DNA of 64,000 nt from Streptomyces sp. NBC_01244 (GCF_035987325.1 NZ_CP108488.1:2294001-2358000); one strand, 5' to 3'; counted from the stretch's first letter, positions 17,542 to 26,202 are shown. Notes: generated by a model from the letters alone, not told the origin. Numbers and translations: made by a program.

Positions 17542-17590
17542 TGTTCCTCCTAGTAGGCAAGCGCGGTCCCAGCCGCGGACCGCACCACCT

Positions 17591-17618
17591 GTAACGAGGA
17601 GGGATCACCGGGGCTACG
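17591..17618 (-). promoter_or_regulatory. Putative sigma-BldN promoter of chpH
   Basis: On the minus strand CGTAGC (17613-17618), a 16-bp spacer and CGTTAC (17591-17596) match the known BldN pattern CGTAAC-N16-CGTTGA at nine of twelve positions. It is placed correctly for chpH. Chaplin genes are known BldN targets, which supports the call. Confidence 0.55.
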
Positions 17619-17719
17619 AGCGTATGAGCGCATTCACTCTTCTCAGTGGATTCCGCACACCTTCCCGATTCCCGGGCGTTAGCTACGCCCGTTCCGCTCC
17701 CGGACCGCTCCCGGCGGCC

Positions 17720-19045
17720 TCAGGACTCGTCGATGAACCGGTCGAGCACCCGCACACCGAACTTCAGACCCTCCACCGGCACCCGCTCGTCCACGCCGTG
17801 GAACATCCCGGCGAAGTCCAGCTCCGGCGGAAGCTGGAGCGGCGCGAAGCCGAAGCAGCGGATGCCGAGGTCGTCGAAGGACTTGGCGTCCGTACCGCCG
17901 GAGAGCATGTACGGGACCGCGCGAGCGATCGGGTCGTGCGCCTTCAGGGCGGTCTGCATGGCGTCGACGAGCTTGCCGTCGAAGCCCGTCTCCAGCGCCT
18001 TGTCCGCGTGGACGTCCTCCCGCTTCACGCGCGGCCCGAGGATCCGGTCGAGGTCGGCGAAGAACTCGTCCTCGTAGCCCGGCAGGAAGCGGCCGTCCAC
18101 GTGGGCGGTGGCCTGGCCGGGGATGACGTTGACCTTGTAGCCGGCGCCGAGCATCGTCGGGGCGGCGGAGTTGCGCAGGGTCGCGCCGACCATCTTGGCG
18201 ATGCCGCCCAGCTTGGCGAGCGTGGCGTCCATGTCGTCCGGGTCGAGCGGGGTGCCCAGCGCGTCCGAGAGCTCGTCCAGGAAGTGCCGGACCGTCTTGG
18301 TGACCCGTACCGGCCAGGTGTGGCGGCCCAGGCGCCCCACGGCCTCGCAGAGCTCGGTGATGGCGTTGTCGTTGTTGGTCATCGACCCGTGGCCCGCGGT
18401 GCCCTCCACCGTCAGACGCATCCAGTGCATGCCCTTCTGGGCCGTCTCCACCAGGTACAGCCGCAGGTTCTCGTTCACGGTGAAGGAGAAGCCGCCGACC
18501 TCGCCGATCGCCTCGGTCACGCCCTCGAAGAGGTCGGGGTGCTTGTCGACGAGGTACCGGGCGCCGTAGGTGCCGCCCGCCTCCTCGTCGGCGAGGAAGG
18601 CCAGCACGATGTCGCGCGGGGGCTTGCGGCCGCTGCGCATGCGGTCGCGTACGACGGCCAGCGTCATCGCGTCCATGTCCTTCATGTCGACCGCGCCGCG
18701 GCCCCAGACGCATCCGTCGGCGATCTCGCCGGCGAAGGGGTCGTAGGTCCAGTCGGCGGCGTTGGCCGGGACCACGTCGGTGTGCCCGTGGATCAGCAGG
18801 GCCGGCCGTGAGGGGTCCTCGCCCTCGATCCGCGCCACGGTCGAGGCGCGCCCCTTGTGCGATTCGAAGATCTTCGGCTCCAGCCCGACCTCGGCGAGCT
18901 GCTCCGCGACCCACTCGGCCGCCTTGCGCTCACCTGGCCCGGAGTGGTCCCCGTAGTTGCTGGTGTCGATCCGGATGAGGTCCCGGCAGAGGTCGACGAC
19001 CTCGTCCTCGCCGGAGACGGTCCTGCCCGCGCCCGATTCGCTCAC
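17720..19045 (-). CDS. M20 family metallopeptidase
   Basis: The 441-residue protein is a zinc peptidase of the M20/M25/M40 group. H-G-H-T-D-V-V-P near residue 86 supplies a metal ligand and the catalytic Asp. G-R-G-A-V-D-M-K-D near 117 supplies the bridging Asp. D-E-E-A-G-G near 152 supplies the general base and a metal ligand. A dimerisation domain lies in the middle. It probably cleaves dipeptides or acylated amino acids in the cytoplasm. The GTG at 19045 is chosen because GGAGGAA lies 7 nt before it; an in-frame GTG 15 bp upstream would place the ribosome binding site inside the gene. Confidence 0.88.
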   Translation of the reverse strand: MSESGAGRTVSGEDEVVDLCRDLIRIDTSNYGDHSGPGERKAAEWVAEQLAEVGLEPKIFESHKGRASTVARIEGEDPSRPALLIHGHTDVVPANAADWTYDPFAGEIADGCVWGRGAVDMKDMDAMTLAVVRDRMRSGRKPPRDIVLAFLADEEAGGTYGARYLVDKHPDLFEGVTEAIGEVGGFSFTVNENLRLYLVETAQKGMHWMRLTVEGTAGHGSMTNNDNAITELCEAVGRLGRHTWPVRVTKTVRHFLDELSDALGTPLDPDDMDATLAKLGGIAKMVGATLRNSAAPTMLGAGYKVNVIPGQATAHVDGRFLPGYEDEFFADLDRILGPRVKREDVHADKALETGFDGKLVDAMQTALKAHDPIARAVPYMLSGGTDAKSFDDLGIRCFGFAPLQLPPELDFAGMFHGVDERVPVEGLKFGVRVLDRFIDES

Positions 19046-19213
19046 GCTGCTTCCTCCCACTGATCAGTACCGAACTGACTCCATCCTCGCGCTCCGGGCC
19101 GCTTCCCCCAAGGGCGATCCCCGGCCGTCGGGGGGTGTGATCGAGGACCCCGGATTGTTTGGTAATGTTTTCCACGTCGGAACGGCCCGCGAGGGACGCG
19201 AGACAGACACCTT

Positions 19214-19301
19214 GTCCGGGTGGCGGAATGGCAGACGCGCTAGCTTGAGGTGCTAGTGCCCTTTATCGGGCGTGGGGGTTCAAGTCCCCCCTCGGACACC
19301 A
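19214..19301 (+). tRNA. tRNA-Leu (anticodon GAG)
   Basis: The 88-nt gene folds into a class II tRNA: acceptor stem 19214-19220 with 19291-19297 (one G-T pair), a 5-bp anticodon stem around loop TTGAGGT giving GAG, a long variable arm, the T-arm GGGGGTTCAAGTCCCCC and an encoded CCA end. It reads CUC (and CUU) leucine codons. Confidence 0.96.
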
Positions 19302-19304
19302 AGC

Positions 19305-19331
19305 GAAAACCCCACTTCACGTGGGGTTTTC
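19305..19331 (+). terminator. Terminator of tRNA-Leu
   Basis: An 11-bp stem (19305-19315 with 19321-19331) ending in a T-run lies 3 nt after the tRNA; this is a canonical intrinsic terminator, unusual among the T-less hairpins of the window. Confidence 0.9.
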
Positions 19332-19391
19332 TGCGTTTGGGGAGCATCGCGCGGCGAGCGGTGCAGGGCGAGTACGGGATATTCTGGGCCG

Positions 19392-19751
19392 GTGAACGAG
19401 AACCTTCCCCCCTGTCCGAAATGCTCCTGTGAGTACACCTACGAGATGAACGCGCTCGTGGTGTGCCCCGAGTGCGGTCACGAGTGGGTGCCCGCCGAGA
19501 GCGACGCCGAGACCGGCGGGGACGCCGGCGAGCAGGTCGTGAAGGACGCCGTCGGGAACGTGCTGACCGACGGCGACACCGTGACCGTCGTCAAGGCGCT
19601 CAAGGTCAAGGGCAGCCCCTCGGGGATCAAGGCCGGTACCAAGGTGCGCAACATCCGGCTGATCGACGGGGTCGACGGGCACGACATCGACTGCAAGATC
19701 GACGGCTTCGGCGCCATGCAGCTGAAGTCCAGCGTGGTCAAGAAGGCCTGA
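19392..19751 (+). CDS. PhnA/YjdM-type zinc ribbon protein
   Basis: The 119-residue product has an N-terminal zinc ribbon (C-P-K-C near 8 and C-P-E-C-G-H near 25) and the conserved C-terminal domain with D-S/A-V-G-N-V-L-x-D-G-D-T-V-T and [15 protein letters not shown]. This is the PhnA-like (YjdM) family, whose function is unclear despite the old link to phosphonate use. TATTCT (19380-19385) lies 6 nt before the GTG with no Shine-Dalgarno, so it is probably leaderless. The open frame extends back into the tRNA but that part is not coding. Confidence 0.9.
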   Translation: MNENLPPCPKCSCEYTYEMNALVVCPECGHEWVPAESDAETGGDAGEQVVKDAVGNVLTDGDTVTVVKALKVKGSPSGIKAGTKVRNIRLIDGVDGHDIDCKIDGFGAMQLKSSVVKKA

Positions 19752-19774
19752 ACACCGCTCCACACGCGAAGACG

Positions 19775-19811
19775 CGAAGAGGGGCCCCGCCGTTGGCGGG
19801 GCCCCTCTTCG
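19775..19811. terminator. Hairpin between PhnA-like gene and permease gene
   Basis: A 17-bp perfect stem (19775-19791 with 19795-19811) with a 3-nt loop lies between convergent genes and can serve both. Confidence 0.88.
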
Positions 19812-19826
19812 TGCGTCCGGTACGGG

Positions 19827-21422
19827 TCAGCCGCGCGGGGCGGGGATCACGGGGCCGGCCGACCCCGACCCCGACTCCGCCTCCGACTCCGCCACCTGGT
19901 CGAGACGGAAGGCCTCGTTGCCCAGACCGATGCGGGCGTGCACCGCGGGGCGGGCGGAGCGCAGGAAGAACCCGTACGCCAGTCCCACGACGGCGGCGGC
20001 GGCGATGATGCCGGGCAGGACCCAGCTCAGCGCGGAGCCCTCCGCGGCGCCGACCAGGACCCCGAAGTCCTTGACCGTGTAGACGGCGATGGCGAGCAGC
20101 GCGAGGCCTGCGAGGCCCGCCGCGCCGAGCCGCCAGAGCTGGGCGCCGGCGGTGCCGCGGCGGACGAAGAAGGCGATGACCGCGAAGGAGGCGGTGGCCA
20201 TGAGGAGGGTCACGCCGAGGGCGCCGACGCTGCCCATCCAGGTGAACAGGTGCAGGACGGGCACGGTGGGGTCACCGGCCGGGGTGTCGTCGGTGAAGGC
20301 GAAGGCCAGGACGACCAGGACGGAGACCACGGTCTGCAGGAGCGAGCCGGTGGCGGGCGCGCCGGTGCCGGCGTTGGTGCGGCCGAAGGCGGCCGGCAGC
20401 AGGCCCTCGCGGCCCATCGCGAAGGCGTAGCGGGAGACGACGTTGTGGAAGCTGAGCATCGCCGCGAACATGCCGGTCACGAAGAGGATGTGCAGGACGT
20501 CGGTGAAGGTGGCGCCCAGGCGGCTCTCGGTGAGCTGGAAGAGCAGTCCGGGGCCTGCCTCCGCGGAGGCCTTGACCACCTCGCCGGGGCCGGTGGCGAC
20601 GGTGAGGGCCCAGGCGCTGAAGGCGAAGAAGAGGGCGACGAAGCCGACGCCCAGGAACATCACCCGGGAGACGACGATGTGCGGCCTGCTGGTCTCCTCG
20701 GCGTACACCGGGGACTGCTCGAAGCCGACGAAGGCGGCGATGCAGAAGCACAGGGCGGTGCCGAGACCGGCGCCGGTCAGGGTCGCGGGGTCGAAGGCGT
20801 GCAGCGAGAGGCCGTCGGGGCCCGGCTTGCCGAGGGCGGCGACGTCGAAGACGACGACGAGGAGGACCTCGATGAGCAGGAGGACTCCGAGGACCTTGGC
20901 GTTCAGGTCGATCTTGAGCCAGCCGAGGGCTCCGGTGAGGGCGACGGCGGCCAGGGCCGGTATCCACCAGGCGAGTTCGGTGTCGAGGTAGGTGGCGAAG
21001 AGGCCGGAGATCTCGAAGCCGAGGATGCCGTAGACGCCGACCTGCATGGCGCTGTAGGCGACGAGGGCGACGAGCGAGGCGCCGGCGCCCGCGGTGGGGC
21101 CGAGTCCGCGCGCGATGTAGGCGTAGAAGGCGCCGGCGTTGTGGACGTGCCGGCTCATCTCGGCGTAGCCGACGCTGAAGAGGGCGAGGACGGCGCCGAG
21201 GATCACGAAGAGCAGGGGCTGTCCGGCGATGCCCATGACCCCGAAGATGGTGGGCATGACGCCCGCGACGACCATCAGGGGCGCGCTCGCGGCGAGTACG
21301 GAGAGCAGCAGGCCGGCGGTGCCGAGGCGGTCGGCGCGCAGGGCGCGGTCCTGACCCTTGTACGTACGGATCTCGGCCTGGCCGGCCGGATCGGTGAGCG
21401 TGGTGGATCTGCCCGTCGGCAT
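19827..21422 (-). CDS. APC family amino acid permease
   Basis: The 531-residue protein has about 12 to 14 hydrophobic segments from residue 34 to 505 and hydrophilic ends. G-V-M-P-T-I-F-G-V-M-G-I-A-G near 54 corresponds to the unwound first helix of APC transporters, and F-V-G-F-E-Q-S-P-V-Y-A-E-E near 237 is a hallmark sixth-helix motif. It would import an amino acid or amine with protons; the substrate cannot be read from sequence. The C-terminal tail is Ser/Glu/Gly-rich. Two 28-bp tandem repeats lie 33-88 bp upstream of the ATG. Confidence 0.88.
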   Translation of the reverse strand: MPTGRSTTLTDPAGQAEIRTYKGQDRALRADRLGTAGLLLSVLAASAPLMVVAGVMPTIFGVMGIAGQPLLFVILGAVLALFSVGYAEMSRHVHNAGAFYAYIARGLGPTAGAGASLVALVAYSAMQVGVYGILGFEISGLFATYLDTELAWWIPALAAVALTGALGWLKIDLNAKVLGVLLLIEVLLVVVFDVAALGKPGPDGLSLHAFDPATLTGAGLGTALCFCIAAFVGFEQSPVYAEETSRPHIVVSRVMFLGVGFVALFFAFSAWALTVATGPGEVVKASAEAGPGLLFQLTESRLGATFTDVLHILFVTGMFAAMLSFHNVVSRYAFAMGREGLLPAAFGRTNAGTGAPATGSLLQTVVSVLVVLAFAFTDDTPAGDPTVPVLHLFTWMGSVGALGVTLLMATASFAVIAFFVRRGTAGAQLWRLGAAGLAGLALLAIAVYTVKDFGVLVGAAEGSALSWVLPGIIAAAAVVGLAYGFFLRSARPAVHARIGLGNEAFRLDQVAESEAESGSGSAGPVIPAPRG

Positions 21423-21454
21423 GGCGGGGGTCCTTTCGGGGCGGGGACTGAGCG

Positions 21455-21510
21455 GTTCTGGCTGAGCGGTACTTGCCGAGCTGTTCTGGCTAAGCGGTAC
21501 TTGCCGGGCT
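21455..21510. repeat. 28-bp tandem direct repeat (two copies) upstream of the permease
   Basis: Copies at 21455-21482 and 21483-21510 differ at two positions. Each contains CGGTACTTGCCG, an imperfect dyad. The pair lies just upstream of the permease start on its promoter side and could be paired regulator-binding sites. Confidence 0.7.
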
Positions 21511-21528
21511 GTGGCGGCCGGGCCGGGG

Positions 21529-22476
21529 TCAGGCGGTGCCGAGCGCGGCGCTGCGTGCGGCGAGGAAGGCCTTGTGCGGGTCGAGGTCCGGGTAGGACCA
21601 CGGGGCCTGGGTGGCGTGGCTGCCGATGCGCTGGAAGAGCGCGGCGGCCTCGGCGGGGCGGCCCTCGCAGAGCTTGGCGTGGGCGAGGAAGTTGAGGTCC
21701 ACCCGGTTGCGGGGGTGGTCCTCGCGCTCCCATTCGAGCCACCAGTCGAAGGCGGAGCGCAGCACGTGGCGGGCGCGGCGGCCGGACCAGTGCTCGGCTC
21801 CGGCGCCCGGGACGCGGCCCTGCCCGGCGGCGAGGACGCGGTAGCGCTCGGCGTGGGCGATGACGGGAAGGACGGCGAGCGGGGAGTCGGCCGGGGATTC
21901 CTCGGCGGCCCAGGCGGCGAAGTCGTAGACCTCGTGGAGCGGGTCGCGGCCGGCGGCGGGGGCCCGTTCGGCCAGTCGGGAGACCATCAGGTGGTGGGCG
22001 TGGTGGTGCTCGCGGTGGCGGGCCCGGACCTGGTCGAAGTGACGGCTGAACTCCTCTTCGGTGCCGAAGGCGCGGGTGAGGAGCAGCAGGCCGAGCCAGG
22101 GGGTGGGGTCGGCCGGGAGGAGGGCCGCGGCGCGGCGGCAGGCCTCTTCGGCGGCCTCGGGGGTGCCCTTGCGGCGCAGGGCGCCGAAGACGGCCGCGCA
22201 GGCGAGGAGGGTGACGGCGTCGGCGCTCTCCGGTTCGGCGAGGAGCCACTCGCGCGCCCACGCGGTGGCGGCCGGGGTTTCCGCGAGGACGACGAGGCGG
22301 TGCCCGCGGCGGTCCCAGTCGTCACCGGTGGCGACGAGGAGGGTGCGGGCCTTGACCCAGCGGCCCTGGGTGAACTGCGCGCGGACGTCGACGAGTTCCG
22401 TGTCGCAGAGGGCGGGGTCGAAGAGCTGGGCGTCCCGCTTGCGGACGCGGCCGAGGGGCGGCGGAGGGGGCGACAT
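21529..22476 (-). CDS. Helical-repeat (TPR-like) hypothetical protein
   Basis: The 315-residue, almost all-helical protein is Ala/Arg/Leu-rich, with repeated helix pairs (A-A-E-E-A-C-R-R-A-A-A-L-L-P near 100) that resemble tetratricopeptide units. It also has a His cluster H-R-E-H-H-H-A-H-H near residue 146. No enzyme motif is seen. The start M-S-P-P-P-P-P-L-G has GGAGGGAAA upstream; the frame is open further but lacks a better start. It may be co-transcribed with the permease, whose start is 107 bp downstream, though the tandem repeats in that gap argue for a separate promoter. Confidence 0.7.
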   Translation of the reverse strand: MSPPPPPLGRVRKRDAQLFDPALCDTELVDVRAQFTQGRWVKARTLLVATGDDWDRRGHRLVVLAETPAATAWAREWLLAEPESADAVTLLACAAVFGALRRKGTPEAAEEACRRAAALLPADPTPWLGLLLLTRAFGTEEEFSRHFDQVRARHREHHHAHHLMVSRLAERAPAAGRDPLHEVYDFAAWAAEESPADSPLAVLPVIAHAERYRVLAAGQGRVPGAGAEHWSGRRARHVLRSAFDWWLEWEREDHPRNRVDLNFLAHAKLCEGRPAEAAALFQRIGSHATQAPWSYPDLDPHKAFLAARSAALGTA

Positions 22477-22674
22477 CCGCGGATTTCCCTCCAGGACGCG
22501 GGCGGTTGGACGATGTGGCTGGAAGATCACGCACAGCAAAGCGGTACGCACAGCTCCGCGTCAAGGTCCAGTCCACCGCGTGGCTCGTTTCAACTGGTGT
22601 TTCCCACAGGTGAGTTGATGCGGTTGTTCCGGTTCGTGACAGGTTGTCGCCGGGTTGCCGGCAGGTTGCCCGCA

Positions 22675-22702
22675 GGGTGCCCCCGCCCGGGCGGGGGCAC
22701 CC
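22675..22702. promoter_or_regulatory. 28-bp perfect palindrome in ASCH gene promoter
   Basis: Two 14-bp arms (22675-22688 and 22689-22702) meet without a loop, ending 9 bp before the TAGATT -10 of the next gene. Divergent position rules out a simple terminator. An operator or a cruciform-forming site is possible. Confidence 0.5.
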
Positions 22703-22724
22703 GCAGGACCGTAGATTGGGATCC

Positions 22725-23150
22725 ATGACGGCTTACGAAGACCTCCCGCCCATCGAGTTCGCCTTCCCGGGGCCGCTGCGCGACAGGCTGGTGGCGGCCG
22801 TCCTGAGCGGTGCCAAGACCACGACCACGGGCGTCCTGGCCGACTACGAGGCAGCGGGGGATCCGCTGCCGGTGGCGGGCGAGCGGATGGTGATCGTGGA
22901 CTCCGGCGGGCGTCCGGTGGGCGTCCTGGAGGTGACGGACGTACGGGTGCTGCGGCTGGCGGACGTGGACCTGCGGCACGCGCTGGACGAGGGCGAGGGG
23001 TTCACGTCAGTGGCCGAATGGCGTGCCGGGCACGAGGAGTTCTGGCACGGCCCGCAGATGCGGGAGGCCGTCGGCGACCCCGGCTTCACGGTCGACGACG
23101 ACACCCCGGTCGTGGCGGAGCGGTTCCGCCTGGTGAGCCGTCGGCCCTGA
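22725..23150 (+). CDS. ASCH domain protein
   Basis: The 141-residue product has the ASCH fold: an N-terminal helix then V-L-S-G-A-K-T-T-T-T-G near residue 25, G-E-R-M-V-I-V-D-S-G near 52 and a C-terminal W-R-A-G-H-E-E-F-W. ASCH proteins are related to PUA RNA-binding domains, and some are amidohydrolases for acetylated cytidine; which applies here is unknown. TAGATT (22712-22717) lies 7 nt before the ATG with no ribosome binding site, so it is probably leaderless. Confidence 0.85.
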   Translation: MTAYEDLPPIEFAFPGPLRDRLVAAVLSGAKTTTTGVLADYEAAGDPLPVAGERMVIVDSGGRPVGVLEVTDVRVLRLADVDLRHALDEGEGFTSVAEWRAGHEEFWHGPQMREAVGDPGFTVDDDTPVVAERFRLVSRRP

Positions 23151-23169
23151 GCGGCCGGGGCGGCCCGGT

Positions 23170-24825
23170 TCAGGAGACGGCGGCCGACGCCGCGCGGCCG
23201 GCCGCGCGGCCCGAGAAGATGCAGCCGCCGAGGAAGGTGCCCTCCAGGGCGCGGTAGCCGTGGACCCCGCCGCCGCCGAAGCCGGCCGCCTCGCCCGCCG
23301 CGTAGAGGCCCGGGAGGGGTTCTCCCGTGGCGGTCAGGACGCGGGAGGAGAGGTCGGTCTCCAGGCCGCCCAGGGACTTGCGGGTCAGGATGGAGAGCCG
23401 GACGGCGATCAGCGGGCCGGCCGCGGGGTCCAGGATCCGGTGCGGGGCGGCGGTGCGGATCAGTTTGTCGCCGAGGTACTTGCGGGCGCCGTGGATCGCC
23501 GTGACCTGGAGGTCCTTGGTGAAGGGGTTGGCGATCTCCCGGTCGCGGGCGACGATCTCGCGGCGGACGGTCTCCTCGTCGAGGAGTCCGTCCTTGGTGA
23601 TCGCGTTCATGCCGCGCACCAGCGCGGAGAGGTCCTTCTCGACCACGAAGTCGGCGCCGTTGTCCATGAAGGCCTTCACGGGTCCGGGGACGGCCTGGCG
23701 GGCCCGGTCGATGACCCCGCGGACCGACTTGCCCGTCAGGTCCGGGTTCTGCTCGGACCCGGAGAGTCCGAACTCCTTGCCGATGATGCGCTGGTTGAGG
23801 ACGAACCACGTGTGGTCGTGGCCGGTCTTCATGATGTGGTCGAGGGTGCCCAGGGTGTCGAAGCCCGGGAAGAGCGGTACGGGCAGCCGCTTGCCGGTGG
23901 CGTCCAGCCAGAGCGAGGACGGGCCGGGCAGGATGCGGATGCCGTGCTTGGACCAGATCGGGTTCCAGTTCTCGATGCCCTCGGTGTAGTGCCACATCCG
24001 GTCCTTGTTGATGTGGCTGGCGCCCGCCCCCTCCGCGATGCCCAGCATCAGGCCGTCCACGTGGGCCGGGACCCCGGAGAGCAGCCGCGCGGGCGGGGTG
24101 CCGAGGCGGGCCGGCCACTGGGCCCGTACGAGCTCGTGGTTGCCGCCGATGCCGCCGCTGGTCACGATCACGGCCTGGGCGCGCAGCGAGAACTCCCCGG
24201 TGGCCTCGCGGCCGCTCGCGGTGCCGCGGACGGCGTCGGAGGGGGCCAGGACCTCGCCGGTCACGGTGTCGAGGGTGCCCGCCGTGCGGGAGAGCCCGGT
24301 GACCCGGTGGCGGAACTTCAACTGGACCAGCCCGCGGGCCGCTCCGGCCCGTACGCGGCGTTCGAAGGGCTCCACCAGTCCGGGGCCGGTGCCCCAGGTG
24401 ATGTGGAAGCGGGGGACGGAGTTGCCGTGGCCGTTCGCGTCGTAGCCGCCGCGCTCCGCCCAGCCGACGACGGGGAAGAAGCGGACGCCCTGGGCGTGCA
24501 GCCAGGGGCGCTTCTCGCCGGCCGCGAAGTCCACGTAGGCCTCGGCCCAGCGGCGCGGCCAGGCGTCCTCCTCGCGGTCGAAGCCTGCGGTGCCGGACCA
24601 GTCCTGGAGGGCCAGCTCGCGGGTGTCCTTGATCCGCATGCGGCGCTGCTCGGGCGAGTCGACGAAGAACAGGCCGCCGAAGGACCAGTGGGCCTGGCCG
24701 CCCATGGACTGCTCCGGCTCCTGGTCGAGCAGGATGACCTTGCGGCCGGCGTCGACGAGCTCGGCGGTGGCCACGAGGCCCGCCAGCCCGGCCCCGATCA
24801 CGATCACGTCTGCGTCGTACGTCAT
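23170..24825 (-). CDS. FAD-binding dehydrogenase (KstD/fumarate reductase-like)
   Basis: The 551-residue flavoprotein starts with a Rossmann motif V-I-G-A-G-L-A-G-L near residue 9 and E-P-E-Q-S-M-G-G-Q-A near 36. It ends with the FAD-contacting G-L-Y-A-A-G-E-A-A-G-F-G-G-G-G near 510. It belongs to the FAD-binding-2 family that includes 3-ketosteroid dehydrogenase and soluble fumarate reductases. The substrate is unknown; no steroid genes are nearby. GGAGG lies 11 nt before the ATG. It diverges from the NUDIX gene. Confidence 0.87.
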   Translation of the reverse strand: MTYDADVIVIGAGLAGLVATAELVDAGRKVILLDQEPEQSMGGQAHWSFGGLFFVDSPEQRRMRIKDTRELALQDWSGTAGFDREEDAWPRRWAEAYVDFAAGEKRPWLHAQGVRFFPVVGWAERGGYDANGHGNSVPRFHITWGTGPGLVEPFERRVRAGAARGLVQLKFRHRVTGLSRTAGTLDTVTGEVLAPSDAVRGTASGREATGEFSLRAQAVIVTSGGIGGNHELVRAQWPARLGTPPARLLSGVPAHVDGLMLGIAEGAGASHINKDRMWHYTEGIENWNPIWSKHGIRILPGPSSLWLDATGKRLPVPLFPGFDTLGTLDHIMKTGHDHTWFVLNQRIIGKEFGLSGSEQNPDLTGKSVRGVIDRARQAVPGPVKAFMDNGADFVVEKDLSALVRGMNAITKDGLLDEETVRREIVARDREIANPFTKDLQVTAIHGARKYLGDKLIRTAAPHRILDPAAGPLIAVRLSILTRKSLGGLETDLSSRVLTATGEPLPGLYAAGEAAGFGGGGVHGYRALEGTFLGGCIFSGRAAGRAASAAVS

Positions 24826-24907
24826 GTGGAACCCGTCCTCCGTCGGTGGTGGGGCGATCCTTTGCTACGGAGCGGTAACCAGTCAACAGGAGCGGAGGGA
24901 TCACGGC

Positions 24908-25453
24908 ATGAGCGCGGCCGACGAGGTACTGGACGTGGTGGACCGGGAGGACCGGGTGACGGGGCGCGCCCCGCGGGGCGAGGTGTACGCGGCCGGGCTG
25001 ATCCACCGCTGCGTGTTCGTACTGGCCCGGGACGGGCGGGGGCGGGTCTTCACGCACCGGCGGACGGATTCGAAGCTGGTCTTCCCCTCGCACTACGACA
25101 TGTTCGTCGGCGGGGTGGTCGGCGCGGGCGAGGGCTACGCCGCCGCGGCCCTGCGGGAGGCGGAGGAGGAGCTGGGGGTGACGGGGCTGGAACAGCCCGA
25201 GCCGCTGTTCAAGTTCCTGTACGAGGGTCCGGGCGGGGCCTGGTGGAGCCACGTGCACGAGGTGCGCTGCGAGCTGCCGGTCCGGCCGCAGGCCTCGGAG
25301 GTGGCCTGGCACGCGTGGCTCCCGGAGGAGGAGGTGGCGCGGCGGGTCGCGGACGGCTCGTGGCCGTGGGTGCCGGACGGGCTGGAGGCGTACCGCAGGC
25401 TGCTGGAGTTCCGCGGTTCGGCTCGGAGCGCCGGTGGGCCGGAGCGCCAGTAG
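24908..25453 (+). CDS. NUDIX hydrolase
   Basis: The 181-residue protein carries a perfect NUDIX box G-x5-E-x7-R-E-x-x-E-E-x-G between about residues 65 and 88. That box binds Mg2+ to cleave nucleoside-diphosphate-linked compounds. The N-terminus D-E-V-L-D-V-V-D-R-E-D-R-V-T-G resembles the isopentenyl-diphosphate isomerase-like NUDIX group, with no proof of substrate. GGAGGG precedes the ATG by 8-9 nt. It is followed 9 bp later by the first DUF202 gene. Confidence 0.9.
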   Translation: MSAADEVLDVVDREDRVTGRAPRGEVYAAGLIHRCVFVLARDGRGRVFTHRRTDSKLVFPSHYDMFVGGVVGAGEGYAAAALREAEEELGVTGLEQPEPLFKFLYEGPGGAWWSHVHEVRCELPVRPQASEVAWHAWLPEEEVARRVADGSWPWVPDGLEAYRRLLEFRGSARSAGGPERQ

Positions 25454-25462
25454 ATTGGGCTG

Positions 25463-25864
25463 GTGATCGACTTCGTCAAGGACGTGCGGCTGTGGTTCGC
25501 GCCGGCTCGGGTGAGGGACGAGGGCGTGACCCCCGACTACCGCTTCTCGCTGGCCAACGAGCGGACCTTCCTCGCCTGGATCAGGACCGCGCTGGCCCTG
25601 ATCGGCGGCGGGTTCGCCGTGGACCAGTTCCTGCCCGACCTGCGGTGGGCGGTGCGCGTGGCGATGGCCTTCGCGCTGCTCGCGCTGGGCGCCGCCTGCG
25701 CGCTGCGTGCGGTGAACCACTGGGTGCAGTGCGAGCGGGCCATGCGGCGGCGGGGGGAGGACCTGCCGATGTCCCGGTTCCCGGTGGTGCTGAGCCTGGG
25801 GGTGGGGCTGGTCGCGGTGGGGATGGTGGTGGTCATCCTGCTCGGCTGGACGACCGGGCGGTGA
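25463..25864 (+). CDS. DUF202 (YidH-type) membrane protein
   Basis: The 133-residue protein has the DUF202 signature L-A-N-E-R-T-F-L-A-W-I-R-T-A near residue 29 and three membrane helices (about 37-58, 63-85, 108-130). Function is unknown. TAGATT (25451-25456) lies 6 nt before the GTG, so translation is probably leaderless from its own promoter. Its TGA overlaps the GTG of the second DUF202 gene by 4 bp. Confidence 0.88.
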   Translation: MIDFVKDVRLWFAPARVRDEGVTPDYRFSLANERTFLAWIRTALALIGGGFAVDQFLPDLRWAVRVAMAFALLALGAACALRAVNHWVQCERAMRRRGEDLPMSRFPVVLSLGVGLVAVGMVVVILLGWTTGR

Positions 25865-26202
25865 GCGCCTCGGCCGACGCGGCCGACCCCGGGGGGACCG
25901 ATGACCGCGACCCGGGGCTGCAGCCCGAACGGACCCGGCTCGCGTGGCGGCGTACGACGCTCTCGTGCGTGGTGACGGCCGTACTGGGCCTGCGCCAGGC
26001 CCTGCGCGGACCGGGCTCGCCGATGGAGCTGGTGGGGGTGGCGGTCATCGTGCTGCTCTGGCTGGCCTTCGTGTGGGTGGCTCACCGGCGGATGCGGGAG
26101 CTGGCGGCCGCGCGCCCCGCCGGGCTCGCATCCAGTGCGGCGGTGGCCGCGACGGTGTGCACGGTGGGTCTCGCGGTCTTCGCGATGGCGGTCGTCATCT
26201 GA
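25861..26202 (+). CDS. Second DUF202 membrane protein
   Basis: The 113-residue product has a short acidic leader and the DUF202 motif Q-P-E-R-T-R-L-A-W-R-R-T near residue 20. Three helices follow (about 33-47, 55-73, 92-112). It is coupled to the preceding DUF202 gene by a GTGA overlap. The two share the same fold and may form a heteromeric membrane unit, which is inference. Confidence 0.85.
   Translation: MSASADAADPGGTDDRDPGLQPERTRLAWRRTTLSCVVTAVLGLRQALRGPGSPMELVGVAVIVLLWLAFVWVAHRRMRELAAARPAGLASSAAVAATVCTVGLAVFAMAVVI

Noticed and set aside
21455..21510. Possible CRISPR repeats
   Set aside because: Only two directly abutting copies without spacers and no cas genes in the window.
22844..26202. 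Very long open frames on both strands over the FAD dehydrogenase and NUDIX region (up to 980 residues)
   Set aside because: They are phase-shifted shadows of the real genes caused by high GC; composition is Arg/Gly/Pro-rich with no domain.
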